From NCBI GenBank assembly GCA_010645155.1, contig CM021315.1, forward strand, positions 5,024,820-5,088,819: a stretch of DNA of 64,000 bases, given 5' to 3'. Under the pieces are notes generated by a model, which was not told where the DNA came from, made no database searches, and saw only the letters and a program-made list of their open reading frames with translations. Below are positions 42,990 to 55,624 of the stretch, piece after piece; the first letter of the stretch is position 1, and each line of letters starts with the position of its first letter. This DNA is from Tigriopus japonicus (lineage: Eukaryota > Arthropoda > Copepoda > Harpacticoida > Harpacticidae). The position numbers were made by a program, and so were the translations under genes.

Positions 42990-45900
42990 ATGAATTTTTT
43001 GTGGGTGTTTTCTGGTTCTTTTACTCTTTTTGCGCACAAAGCAATCTCATTGCAAAATGGCGGCTTTCCATTTCATTTGGCTCATTTTGCGCAAAAACTG
43101 GAAGTATTTCCTCGCTCTATTTGGGTCAATGAGGAAGTCAGTCAAACCATGATTCTTCCTCTAAAGACATGGAATTTTCCTATCTTACCTTTGCATATCA
43201 TTGGATCAAGGTACTGATAATAACTGGTCAGTTAAATTGCCGCCAAAATGTTTTTGCTATTTTAGGGAGCTTAACAATTTGAGTTCAATATTGGAACCAT
43301 GTTTGTTAGTTTTTGAGTCTTGCCACTATCTTAAGGATTTTTACCTTAACATACCCAGCCACATTGCCATTGTGATATTTGATGATTGTGACCTGCAAGT
43401 AGTTCAGCAATGGTCCATAAACATTGAATCAAAGGTAAGTTCGATATCAACGCGAGTGTTGTAACCAGATGATTTTATAATCAGATAATGGTATTTTAGG
43501 TATTTACAATCATGGGTGCGCACAATACAATTAAGGAACTTTACAAGATCAATAAGGAGAGTGAAATCGTGATCAACAACAAGATTGGAACATATGATCC
43601 AATTTCGGGATTTGAATTAGACGAACCGTCGATTTGGGTTCGACGAAGCAATTTGCAAGGTCATAAATTTCGGATTGGATACCATCTAAATAAACTAGCA
43701 ATAATTGAAACCAAGCCCGATGGATCTTATGGAGGAATTTTGGGTCAAATTTTAGGGCAACTTCAAGAATCCCTCAACTTTACAACAGAAATGATCGTAG
43801 AGCCAACTGGCCACTATGGAAGTTTGATTGATGAAAATCACTTTGACGCCATGGTTGGAATGATTCAAAATGGCGAAGTTGATATTGGGCTGGCACATTT
43901 GTCCATCACCCAAGAGCGTTTGGAAGCCATTGACATTTTAGAACCTCTTTGGTCATCTACATTTGAGTGAGTGCTCATTGGATTAATTGCGTAACTTAAA
44001 AGGTATAACAGGTTTTTCTAAAAAGACTGAATCTTGCTCACTTTTAATTTCAAAACATTGATTCTTATGAAGATTCTGAATAAATGAAATCTTCAATGAT
44101 CTAAAAGTTAGTTTGCGGATTGGTAATGTTGCCACCAGTGATGAAATATTTTGTAATGACTTGTAAATAGGAAAGAAACTATGCGAGTGCCGTCACATAG
44201 CAGAATTCGAACCTTCATCGTCATGGGAGGATTTACTTGTCTGTCCTACAATGCAGTAGCTGCATAGCCGCTTTGCCTCCTTAAAGCGTCGTTCCGATAA
44301 CGAAATCTGCATAACGAGGCTCAAACCTACGCCTTCTGAGGGAGGCATGTCACCTACAGTTTGCCTTATAGTATATGGTACATAAGGCCACGCGGCCATT
44401 CTGACTTTCACTTTTTGAAATTGAAGATAAGTTATCAACAATAATTTGTTGCAAATCAAGAGCTTTTTCTAATCTTGTCTTGGGTTTTCGAGATAAAGGC
44501 TTACTCTTGTTTCGCAAAAGATTATTTTCTTGATTTCCTGATTTCAAGATAAAGTTTGAAAAGGGAAGTCAAAAGTCCTCAGGTTTCTTTGAGCTAAAAA
44601 ATATTCATTGGCAAAGTTATCAGAAACAAAAAACGGTTTTTATCAAAAAACTTTGACATAAGATTTATCCTCGAAGCACTAACATGTTTTGCAGTAATAT
44701 GCTCCACTCTTTTAATCAGTGTTAATTTCAACAAGTTGTTTAGTATTATGACCCATGCATTTGCCCACCAGAGCAAGCCACAGACCTGTTCAGTTATCTT
44801 ATCTAGATATAAGATAAAGATAAAAGATAGTTTATCTTTTATTTTTATCTAGAAATTTTTTGGCTGGAGGTCTCTCCACCTTCACAAGGCTCTTTCCACC
44901 AGCCTTTTTCATTACCCTGTTCACTGACATGTGCAATATGCCCAAATCCCTTGCAAATGACCTCATTGACTTCAGTTCTTTTTGCCAGTGTCTTGAACTT
45001 CTTTGGGTCAAGTTTGGACTTGCGTCCACTCCCAGCCTTTCTCTTAATATTCTGGGACCGCCTCACGGCATATACAATGGGTCTGGACACGCCCACTTGG
45101 TGGGAAATCCGTTTGGCCAGCGTCCAAAAGCGCGCGGATCGAAATTCGTTTGTCTATTTCCATATTGAATATCTTGGGAAATATAGCAGCTAGAACGTTC
45201 TTTTTTGTTTTGTTTGATAACCATGTCTTTATGCTATATTATAAAACGGAATCATTTGTCTACCACAACCCAATATTGAGCGATTGGGCAAATACTGAGT
45301 GTAAAGATTTTTTCGTTACGCATGCAATTAACACGGTAGAATTGGGGCAAATTGATGTGGTCAAATCAAATCAAAGATTTCCAAAGAGGCCCATCTTGAT
45401 TAACAATTGACATGCTTGTGTTCTTAGACTTTTAGCCAAACGTCCCAAGGTTTCAATTCAATGGACTACCTACGTTCGCGGGTACAACATCACGTTCTGG
45501 ACAACATACATTTTGATGGTTTTACTTCTGATGATCATATCCGTTTGCATGGCAAGATATTGGAGCTTACCCCAAAGCCTAATCCTTGGTCATCTCTTTG
45601 GTTCAATATTGAATCGAGATATCACAACGATCGATTCACAGAACTTGAAGCTAAACATGAGAATTCTTCTCTTCAGCTCGATGTGTTTCTCATTCGTTGT
45701 GTTTGCTACGTACACGGCGGTTCTCACTTCATTTTTGGCCAAACGAGATTTGACCGTGCCTGTCAAAAGTTTAGAAGACTTTTTGAAACCGGAACACAAA
45801 CTTGCCTTAAAAAAAGGAACCGTCGTTTACGATATGTTCCGGTTCGCCAAGAAAGGTACGATATTCAACAAACTATATGAACAAAAAGTAAAGCCTGATC

Positions 45901-46370
45901 AAAGGGCCGTATATGAGGCCAATTTATTTTCCCCAATGAATGAAGAATCGAATCTCAACCGCCAAATGGATATGGGATACTATTTGGTTTTGGACACGAA
46001 GTATTATTCTTTGGTGGTAGGCAAGCCTTGCCAGGCGATGATTACTCCAATCAACAAATTCATCATTGACTTCAGCTCATTCGGTATTAGTAAAGATGCT
46101 CCATATAAGCACTTATTCAATTTTCATCTGAGGAGACAGAGAGATTCTGGTGTTTGGAAGACTTTTATCCGACGCGTCTTTGATGCCGAACCAAATTTAA
46201 CCTCAATGAACAAATGTGAGCCCGATGAGGATGAAGATTCAAGAATTGGTTTGAACATTGAAACTACATTTTCGGCATTTTTCATGTTTGCTTGTGGAAT
46301 TTTAATCAGCTTGGGAATATTATTAGCCGAAAGGGTTCACGTCTGGGGGCCTTTTGTGGTAGCATATTAA
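42990..46370 (+). CDS. Divergent ionotropic receptor (IR), gene 3
   Basis: Exons: 42990-43210, 43266-43434, 43500-43966, 45428-46370 (599 codons, stop TAA). Phases are 2-0-2 as in genes 1 and 2; the third intron is expanded to 1,461 bp and holds a mariner fragment. Exon 1 encodes a hydrophobic start (MNFLWVFSGSFTLFAHKAIS) and FPFHLAHFAQKLEVFPRSIW, matching gene 1. The S1 lobe ends LSITQERLEAIDILEP with the ligand arginine. TM1 is WTTYILMVLLLMIISVC, the pore LILGHLFGSILNRDI, TM2 ends ATYTAVLTSFLA, the S2 lobe has LVLDTKYYS with Asp at the acidic site, and TM3 is AFFMFACGILISLGILLAE. It is closest to gene 1. The role is presumably ligand-gated cation conductance in sensory neurons, normally with an IR co-receptor. 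Poly(A) signal at 46561. Confidence 0.88.
44185..44275 (-). other. Weak tRNA-promoter-like patch in intron 3
   Basis: On the minus strand GGTTCGAATTC matches a pol III B box and lies about 60 bp after GCGGCTATGCAGC, a poor A box. It does not fold as a tRNA. A SINE remnant is possible but unproven. Confidence 0.2.
44832..45150 (-). pseudogene. Tc1/mariner transposase N-terminal (HTH) fragment
   Basis: The minus strand reads AKRISHQVGVSRPIVYAVRR, then KAGSGRKSKLDPKK and, after a frameshift, SMRSFARDLGILHMSVNRVM. GSGRK is the linker motif between the two helix-turn-helix units of Tc1/mariner transposases. The catalytic DDE/D part is absent. It sits inside intron 3 of IR gene 3, antisense to the gene, and its downstream edge (44795-44850) is a TATCTTTTATC-rich tract. 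Confidence 0.75.
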
Positions 46371-48617
46371 CATGATAAGGTCCTAAAAAATAATTCTGAA
46401 CACTCAACCCCATTCGAAAAATCTTCTATTCCTTTCCGCTTGAACGTACTGACCTCTTTTTATATATCGAAACATTCAACTGTTTACTTATATAACAGGG
46501 CATTGTTCATAGATTGTGAATACTATAGAAAATACATTTTCCCATGTTCTAAATGGTTTGAATAAAGTGTGTGCAGAGTCGGCCAAAAGTCTTTGCTCTT
46601 CTCTGTAAATTATCTGCTTCAAGAAAAGAGACGAGAAAAGAAATCAGTCTGGTAAAATGACTATTCTTTGGATTTTCGATAGATAATGTGTTTGTCCTGA
46701 TTTAGGTGGCAAAAAAATCCATAAACCTGTAGATTAACAACAATATTAATTAAGGCAAAAAATCAATGAGATTGGTTTCATGAGAATGATTAAAGCCCAT
46801 CTTTTTCCAAAGAGCTTCTATTCAAATGTTTAAGAGCGAGATAAAAAGCTGCCGTTCAATGGCCAAAGAATGAAACCCAGTACGAAGATGGCTGAACTAA
46901 ATTGGACTCAATTTGGCAGGTATGTTCTTTCTCAGGTTCATGACTCGGGCTCGAATAAAGTTGCTATATTTTTTTGCTTTGATGTTGAAGTTTTGTGTTA
47001 CCAAAGCTACAATTACTTTTGACAAAATCAACACTCAATTTGACGAAAATAACTGTAACTAAAAAGTTGCCAATATTTTAGCAAAAAATCACTTTTCAAC
47101 TTTATAGGTGAGAACTGGCCTACAGTATCTGAAATTTTGCCTAGAATATGACATTGAAAATTCTAAAAAATGAAATAAGAAATTCAAAAAGTTATGTTTG
47201 ATTTTTCGTTACATTGAAAATCGTTAAATTGAAATTCCAACAGTTTTTCACTGAATTACATCAAGCAAAAAAATACCAAAAGTTTCAGTTTGTTGCGGAA
47301 AAATCAAAAAAGTTGTTTAATTTGACCAAAAACATAGAAAGTTGAAACTTTGGTGCAAGTTGCAATTTTTTAAGGTTTTGCACGAGCCCCAATTCGTGTG
47401 AATATCAGTTTGAGCTACTGGGATCGAAAATATGTCAACATTGCTTGCAAAAATTACTGTTGATATTTTGCAAGTTTAAAAATATAGTTCGCCGTCATTG
47501 GCCTTTGATGTAAACTTGAAGTTCTCTAAAAAGAGGTTTTGTGCATCTAAAATATTTTCTTCCGTTCGCAAAGAGGACAAAGATCTCTTTCAAAGAGTAA
47601 AATCCACAAACGAAGCTCTTATTAACTGTCCAAAAGTAGAACGGCTACATGAAAGATAAATTCTTCACATCGCTAGGATTGGCTAAGACAGTTAAATCAA
47701 ATTTGAACCTGAAATTTGTTTAATGAAAAAGTAATTTCACATCTGCCTCTTACATAACATGATTCTGTTTCAAAACAAGTGTTGGTGTCTTTTAAATCGT
47801 ACAATTTTAATCCAATTACGTGACGATACATGTCACGATGCTACACATACGTTAACAAATAATGCTTGCTATCCTTAAGTCCTAATTCTGATTATAATAC
47901 TTATTTACCCGTAACGAAGTTAAGCTTTGAAAATAAGTCTCATGTTCATCGTGGACACTTTGCTGGAAATACGGCTTACAACAATTAACAATGCAGGTAG
48001 TACTATACTGATAAAATTTGGTGGCTTCAGTTGCCAATTAATTAATGAATGAAACAATACATTTTGATGGATGCACTGAAAACTCGTTTCAAAAGTCGAT
48101 CGGATTTGACGAGCAAAAAAGACTCATTGTTTCACTGAGAATATTTGTGCCAATTCGTCTTGCTTGAAGACGTTCTTAACAACAGAAAAAGTGTGTCGAT
48201 GAACATTAATGAGTAGTTACGGGACGGAGGTTTATTATATGCTATTACGTATACCCTTAAGGCTGATAGGCCTATTGCTTTATTTGTCCCTCGGACCATC
48301 AATTATTCGCATTTTGCAACTATCTGAAAAATGAACATTGACAGCTCTACACTAATCATTTACGCAACTTGATTCGTTCGGAGCCGACTAAAAATGATCA
48401 TTATTGCCGCAACAATGACCGACTCAAAAAAGCTTCTCATGTTCGAGTGTGTTATGGCCTTAAGCTGAATAGTGTTTTTTCATTCTTTTTGCTGCGAAAT
48501 GTGCAAAAACAACCTATCATTTTGAGAGTCATTTGATAGCAAGCCAACAGAATGAAAAATGTTTCAATGCAAATAGTACTCACTATATGAACGAACAAGC
48601 CAAACAATGTTCCAAAC

Positions 48618-48639
48618 GAAGAAGAAGAAGAAGAAGAAG
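48618..48639 (+). repeat. (GAA)7 microsatellite
   Basis: Seven uninterrupted GAA triplets. Confidence 0.95.
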
Positions 48640-48824
48640 TCTTGATTGATGAGATTCATCTTTGCGCATTCACGACTTTTCAAATTAATGACTCGCGATT
48701 CATGCCAATGAATCCTCTCGTCCACCAGCCACACAATCTTACGTACAGGGGGTTGAAATGCTAATTATGTTGTGTATCCACCACCAACCTCGTGTTGACC
48801 TTCCTCAATGGATTCCACGGCCAG

Positions 48825-48839
48825 ATGGATGGATGGATG
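48825..48839 (+). repeat. (ATGG)n microsatellite, about 4 units
   Basis: ATGG is repeated nearly four times. Confidence 0.9.
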
Positions 48840-51800
48840 AGCTCTTTGATTGGTGCACTAAACTAATTGGCAGTTGAGGCTCATCATTCCATTAGATAGA
48901 TACGAGCATAGCGGATGTATGAGCAACGGGTACCATGTAGCTGAACCAACACATGGCTTTTTTTCATTGTAATTCATGCCTGCAAATTGAACCATAATCA
49001 TTGGGGTTCTGCACACAGAACCCCCCAAAATCAAATCCTGGAATTTTGGCATGATGAAAAAATGTGCAATTTAGTAATTAAACGACTCCAATTTGTGCTC
49101 TCTGCATGGGATATCATGCCAAGAGCAATTACTCTCAGGTGACATGGGGAAACGTTTCAAACGGCCTTTGTTCGATAGAAATTCCAATGAAATTTCCTCA
49201 ATCTTAAACTGATTCCAATTGAAATCATTTTGCGGTTAGATCTGTTGGCCATCGATTGTAAATGAATGCAATGACAAAGAGCAATTACGTCTGCACTCTG
49301 TACTACAAAGGAATGTTGGTGAAATGAAACAAATCACCAACGATATTTACTCCTTCAAACGGATATTTTAGGATCATTTGATTGGAATGGAATGGGTATT
49401 TGAGGTTCCTTGAAGTTAGTATGTGTGTGTATATGTGTATCCTAAATGAGCCATTCAAGGCGATCTTGACGAGCTCATGAAATGAATGGGCCATTAGCCA
49501 ATCAGATGTGGTCTTTAAATGAGACCCAATCAATGGTCATTTGGCATCCCCATGGATTCCTAGAGGCAAGTGATTGCGAAGATCCCAGTAGAACCAATCT
49601 ATGTACGTACATTGTGCACTAGTACAGCTGGTGAGATTCTCCGACAAATCCTGAGCTTGAATCGTTTCCTTTTAAAACTCGAGGAACACCAGGTGGTATG
49701 AGATGCATCTTCTTCGTTCAACAATGATGATCTTGGTGGCATTTGGAGAAGATATTCGGCTGTGACTTGGCAATTTTCTCTGAAATCTTTCAATCCTCGC
49801 ATTTGAGTAACATTTTATCCTATTTCGAGTGGCTTCTTGACAGTACATACCACTTGTCAAAATCAGCCGTAAGATAGGTTTTTTCGTCTGACTCTCACTC
49901 GAAAACACGTTGAAAGTACGAATCAAGTTCTGTTCAGAAAAAGGTTCTCTTTCAACTTAACTTTAATATTTGTCGATAAAAAAGTGAAGGAAAACTCGCC
50001 AAAATTGAAATCATAAAATACTTGGTAGAGCATTGAAATTCAATATACTGTATATACGTGGCCCAAATCAAAGCTTTGAAATGTGTTTGTACTTCCCATG
50101 AATAACTTTTTCCTGTTCAAGACCCTGAATTCGGGCTAGGAGGGTTAAAAAGAACGTGATTTTTTTTATCCCTCCAACTGGAAGTGAGGCTTTTGATCTC
50201 ACGATGTGAATGCAAGCTTTTAGCAGAAGACCCCTCAATACTTTGAAGTTTGAAAGAGGATCATTTGAATGTGAGGATCTTCCGCTATCCATCCAAGTCA
50301 CGACAGCTTCCAGTTACACACAAAAAAAAAGATTACGCTAGATTTCAATGATTTAATTCCAAGTCCAAATCTGGTTCTGCTCTTCTTTTGTAGGATGGAA
50401 GCCATTTACGTGCCTATTTCATTGGTGGAGAATCCCTTTAGACCCTTTTCATTGACCAAAACGACTTCGAGTGTAAAGTAAGCCTTCTTTTCATTGTAAA
50501 TTACCCTCAATTTTCTAGACAATCAACGATTTATAGCCCTTGATGGACAAATTGCGAGGGAAGGAAGACGATCCATCTATCTTTAATGTGGGCTGATGCT
50601 ATTAAGTGGGATTGGCATTACTCACAGATAGCATTCATATGTTTTTAGGATTAAGTCGCGGGAAGATGTGACATGCAATTTTTTGGCCTCATCAAACCCA
50701 TTGTAAAGCTTAAATTCCTGCTTGAAAGCCTTTCATTCGAGAACGGAGCCGGTGCCAGAACCGGAGGTTTTTGAAGTGTTTGCACAGCAAATCTTGTTGA
50801 AAGGGATTTTTAGAAGGATTTTTGTCAGCTCTCAACTCTTGAGTAATATTGTACATCTACTCGGTTTGATTTTGGCAGTATTGCATATTTGTTTAGGAAG
50901 GAGAAGGTTTTTTGAGTTCTTGTGTAGACAATTTGGAAAGAGTCTCATTTTACATGGCATGCTTGAAGGCATAAAAAGACTTATATCATTCGATTAAACG
51001 TCAACGAAGTTTCTAAAAACTGTATTCTTTGTTCAAGTTTATTTATCCTCTTTAGGTAAGAGGTACTGAGTGAGCTATTCGCATTGAATAAGCGAACTTG
51101 ATATTACTAACACACAATGGATCTTTGTAACATCCATGAAAAGCGGATTTTCTTGGACTGATTTCATTTTTCACATAAAATTTTAGAAAATAGCATCATC
51201 GCTTGTTGAATTTTTTTTAATGACTTTGATGAGTAATGTTCTTTTTACATTTTATCCATGTACAAAAGTCGTGATGAAATTCCTTATGCTTTACTCAATT
51301 TCAGTTTTCGCCAAAGACACGAATGTTTAAACAAGGAAAGGATTGAAATTTTCCAGTCCAAAGAACCTTCAAAATTGTGTATGTTAAATCGAACATGATT
51401 TGTTCACCGCAAGTGCTACAAACTTAGATAGCCAACCAATTTGTTACGGACTCTAAACTGAGGTTTTATGTCACAACGACATAACCTGTTATTTTGCGAT
51501 GATGTTGGCAAACATGTAAGGATCAAAAAGACTACAGCAAATAACAATTTTTGAAAGTGGAGTTCATTATCCTTATCGAGGATTATCTAAAAAGCCTGTT
51601 TGGCTTTTGAAAGTGAATCCATCAGCACAAGTGATCTCGTTTACTTAGAGTGACGTAGGTTATGAAATGAAATTGCCCCCCAAAAAATACCTAGGTAATT
51701 TCTTGAAAGTACATCGTTCCGAAGCTTGCGTTTAAGGAATTCTAACTTGGTTGAATATTGTGTTTTCCTGTTTTCCTTGCATATTTGGCATTTTGAACGC

Positions 51801-54051
51801 GTGTATATGCTTCAGCTACTATTTGAAAAGTCAAGGAAGAATGTGCTTTACAATGCACCTGTTTTCTTTTGACTAAAATTGCACAGTGGAGAAATTGTTT
51901 TGGTTTGCTTAGCATTTGGTTATAGCATGGTCATTGCCTTTCATTTCTGTAATAAGAAAAGCAAACAAAATGAAAACAATAGACACGTACACCAATCAGA
52001 AATTGAAGTATGTTTCATCACGTATTGAATAATTTAACTCGACACACATTATTAATGAATCTTTATAATTGATATAATTCTATTCTAAGCTCACAATGAA
52101 TGTAGCTGATATCAAAGAGCACAATCTGAAAGTACCAATCATGAAAACTTCACAATTCATAAAACACCCACACAACAATTTTTGAGCACGCTTCACTAGA
52201 TTACAATTTAGCATGTGGGAAAATATTTGCTCAAATATTTTCATTTCAAATGAAAAGGGAATACACCCAGAATGTTTCAAGTTATGACGCAAATTGCCAT
52301 AATCAAATGGCAAATTTGATACCCAATTCATTGATATTGATATTTTTGCTTTGAACACAATTTTATCAAATAACGAGAAATACCACAAGCATTAATATTA
52401 ACTTGATTTCTTTGCGGAAATTAAGTTCACCTTGAAATACATCCCCCAAAAAGGCATCAATTTTCTTTTGTGCCATTTGGAGAACGAACATACACCATGA
52501 AATCCTTTGAAATAATGTAGCAACCTGATGCAATATCCAATTCACGTTCAAGGTTAGTTTTGACCTGATAGAGGCCTCACAATGATTGAGAGCCAACAAC
52601 TGTTACGCAATCGGTGTCTTTCACGACACTTCCTGAAATGGCATTCGAAAATGTGAGCCCTGAGGCACATTATAAATGATTGGCTCAACGATCTCTTTGG
52701 GGTCGTTTTAGTTCAAGACATGTCATCAAGTATCCGATGAAACATTTCTAGCTTTGGTGGAGCTCTTTCTCAATTTCTTCACGTACATTTGACGATCTTG
52801 TCGTTCCAAATGGTTGGTGATTACATGACTCTGTACTTTGTAATAATAAACAACATCTCCGGTGAATGTACAGTAAGTACTACAATACAAATGGGTGCTG
52901 GGTTTGGTGTTGTGGGGTGTTTGACGCCATTAAACCCTGTAACCAGCTCAAAATTCGAATGCCCCTTGGTGGTGCAAGAAGAAGGGAGCAAAATAAAAAG
53001 CCCCCTAATTTCGTCACTGGGATAATTGCCATGGATGTCGAACCATATGATTTAGCGGCAGAGAGTGTCTAAGTGATCAATAATTTGTCCAATTACATAT
53101 TAGACAAGGTCTGGGAATTAATGATCACTCTCAATCGCCCGGTATCGTGACATGGGGACTGAAAGGCTTTTGTTTAGTTTGACAATGAACACGGCTTCTT
53201 CGTTTCGTTCTTACGGACGTCTACAAACTACGTTGTAGTACATGTACATACTACGTACAAACGTGCAACTCGGCACATGCACTGCTTTGTACTTATTGAA
53301 GGAGTGCAGATTACAGGGAATGAAATGGGTAAACCATCATTAATCCGACTCTCACAGTGCACACGATTTGCCATTGTTCTCGGTAATATGTATTTCCAGG
53401 ACTCGTTATTAATCTTGAGAGGTGAGTGACGGAGAACAAAGGGCTCAAAGCGATCCTCGAGATTGGCAACGAGGGAAAGAAAATGGGAATCGGGCCACTG
53501 TTTTTTGTGACAGAAACTAATAACTCTGCTGAGATTTATTGAAGGGTAGGATTGACGATGCCAGGGGACATTGCGCACATGGGTGTCTAATTTGAATAAT
53601 TTTCATTGTGTGGACTTGGCCTTTGGTTGCAACGGCGAGATCGGCGACCAACTTTTATCTTCCCACCTGAACAGCAGGAATCATTGAGACGCTTGCTTGG
53701 TTGTTTTTCAAAGTTGACAGGTGAGTTCTCAGTCGGTTTGCCATTCGATCGAAAGGCTATTAACATTTGACAATTTTTATGACAAGAGGTAATCAAACCT
53801 TGGCAAGTGGGGGCTCCATCTCCGACCAGACATTCTCAGAATTCGATCATTTCCCCATCCGTCCTCAACTTACGTTAAACTCGAACGTCGTGAATCATGT
53901 CTTGAACGATAACGAACGGGAAAATGTCTGAAAGATGCTTTCGCATAGAAATGAGAGACTCTTAGATTAGCATCTCACCTTGTCTGGTGGTGGATAGGAG
54001 GCGTAAACGTTGCCCGAATACCTCGATGGTTGTTGGTCGTGTCGTGGTGAT

Positions 54052-54070
54052 GATGGTGGTGGTGGTGGTG
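54052..54070 (+). repeat. (GGT)n microsatellite
   Basis: Six GGT units are preceded by GGTGATGAT. Confidence 0.9.
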
Positions 54071-55580
54071 CAATGGGGTCGTTGTTTCGAGCGACGAACA
54101 CGACATGAAGCTGTCGCAAGCGGTTGTGTATCCAATTAGTTCTTTCGAATTGCGCTACATGGATTTGGCTCGCTACAGGAGATTCGATGATGATATGATG
54201 GTTTGATATTGCCCTTTCCTATCTCTGTTCCATTACGAAGGGTTTACAGATTAGATTTGCTATTGAGAGAATACAGAGACAGAGACGAGTCGAGCCTTAA
54301 TTGAATATTGGTTCCAAGTCGTCCATGTCTTCCAGTCATGAATCATAATAACCTTGTCTTCTCTTTTATCTTTTGATAGGGAGATATATCATCTGGCCAG
54401 GGGGCTCAAAGAGACCCTCGGTCGAGGAGAACGAACGAAATGCAATGTGGGGTGTATAATGGCAAGATTTCAAGCTCTTTTAACGGACCATTGCCAGGCA
54501 ATGTTAAGCTATTTATGATCACCAAATTGGCAACCTCTAAACCGACTCGGGCATTCCACCGGGATTGACAATTTGAGCCGGCAAAAGGGCACCTGCCCAA
54601 AAGCAAACGAACGATGTACTTGAAGATCAAAGGGTAATTAGTTCGAAGCCCTCTTCGAAAATCAAGGGAAAAAACGAGTCTCCCATCTTCTTCTAGAACA
54701 CGCTGTAATTCATCTTTTTCTGGCAAAAACCCCTCGTCTCCTCGATTCTTGATCGTCTAGCTGTCTCTTCCTTCTCCGAAATTAAACCCTTTTGTTCATG
54801 ATTGCATCTCCCGGTGGGTTTCCTCTAGGGGTTTCATATCATGTTTGCAAGTCTACCAGAGCTTGAACTGGGTGTCCTAGAAGTTTCCCAATTTCCACGT
54901 GGTGGCAAACTCGACTCGGCTCGAATTCGAGGGAAACACCCCGTTGAAGGTAGCGCCGAGAACCAGCGGCTTCCATTCTATGGTAATTAGGGGCGTTAGA
55001 TTTCTGATAACAGCCTTTTGGGTGCGCATTTCTAGGAGGGTTAAATTACAGGCATCAAGAAATGCGAATACAGACTTCAAAAACGCCCCCTTCCACATTG
55101 GAATTCTCCATTCCCGGACCGAGAAGCAGCTTGGACAACTCCGAAAATCCGTGGTGTGGAAGTGGATTTCGTGGAGAAGCTTGTCGGAAATGCGCGAGCT
55201 TATCATTCAAAAAGGCGCTAGAACGCCCTTTTCCTTTTTCTCGTATGTTCTCTATTATTTAACTCCCTCCACGTTCCTATTGTCTTTGGGCCAGCTGGCC
55301 AAGATCAGTGATAGAATGAAATAAATCACGCTCAGCATCGACTCCGAAGCTATCACGGTTGTATTTATGTATGAAGTAGAAGAAGGAGGAGAGTCTGCGA
55401 ATTGCGCCCTTTAAAAAGTCACCTGGGGTTCTTGATGGCCCGTTTCCGAATGTAATAATGATAGTCCTTAATGTACCACGAACCAAACCTCAACTGAGCG
55501 TGCTCGATGGTCCGCCTGGCTTGCTTTTGCATTCCCAGTTCCCAATTCCCACCACCAACCATTATCATACACATTACGTC

Positions 55581-55624
55581 CTCTCTCTCTCTCTCTCTTT
55601 TGCCTCGGAAAAAACGAGGCAAAA
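55581..55624. repeat. CT tract followed by a perfect 10-bp hairpin
   Basis: (CT)8 is followed by TTTTGCCTCG, a 7-nt loop and CGAGGCAAAA. Confidence 0.85.

Larger units (their letters stand above)
46371..53000. other. Gene-less region after the IR cluster
   Basis: It contains the poly(A) signal of gene 3 (46561-46566) and then AT-rich unique DNA. ORFs stay below 105 codons and none shows a domain. I see no repeats except simple ones. Confidence 0.5.

Noticed and set aside
44185..44275. Possible tRNA gene on the minus strand
   Set aside because: A B-box-like word is present, but no acceptor stem or cloverleaf can be drawn.
45461..45880. 139-codon plus-strand ORF overlapping IR gene 3 exon 4
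   Set aside because: It is the wrong frame of the receptor exon, which is confirmed by homology to genes 1 and 2.
54899..55324. 141-codon plus-strand ORF
   Set aside because: No domain or splice signals, and a minus-strand frame of similar length covers the same bases.
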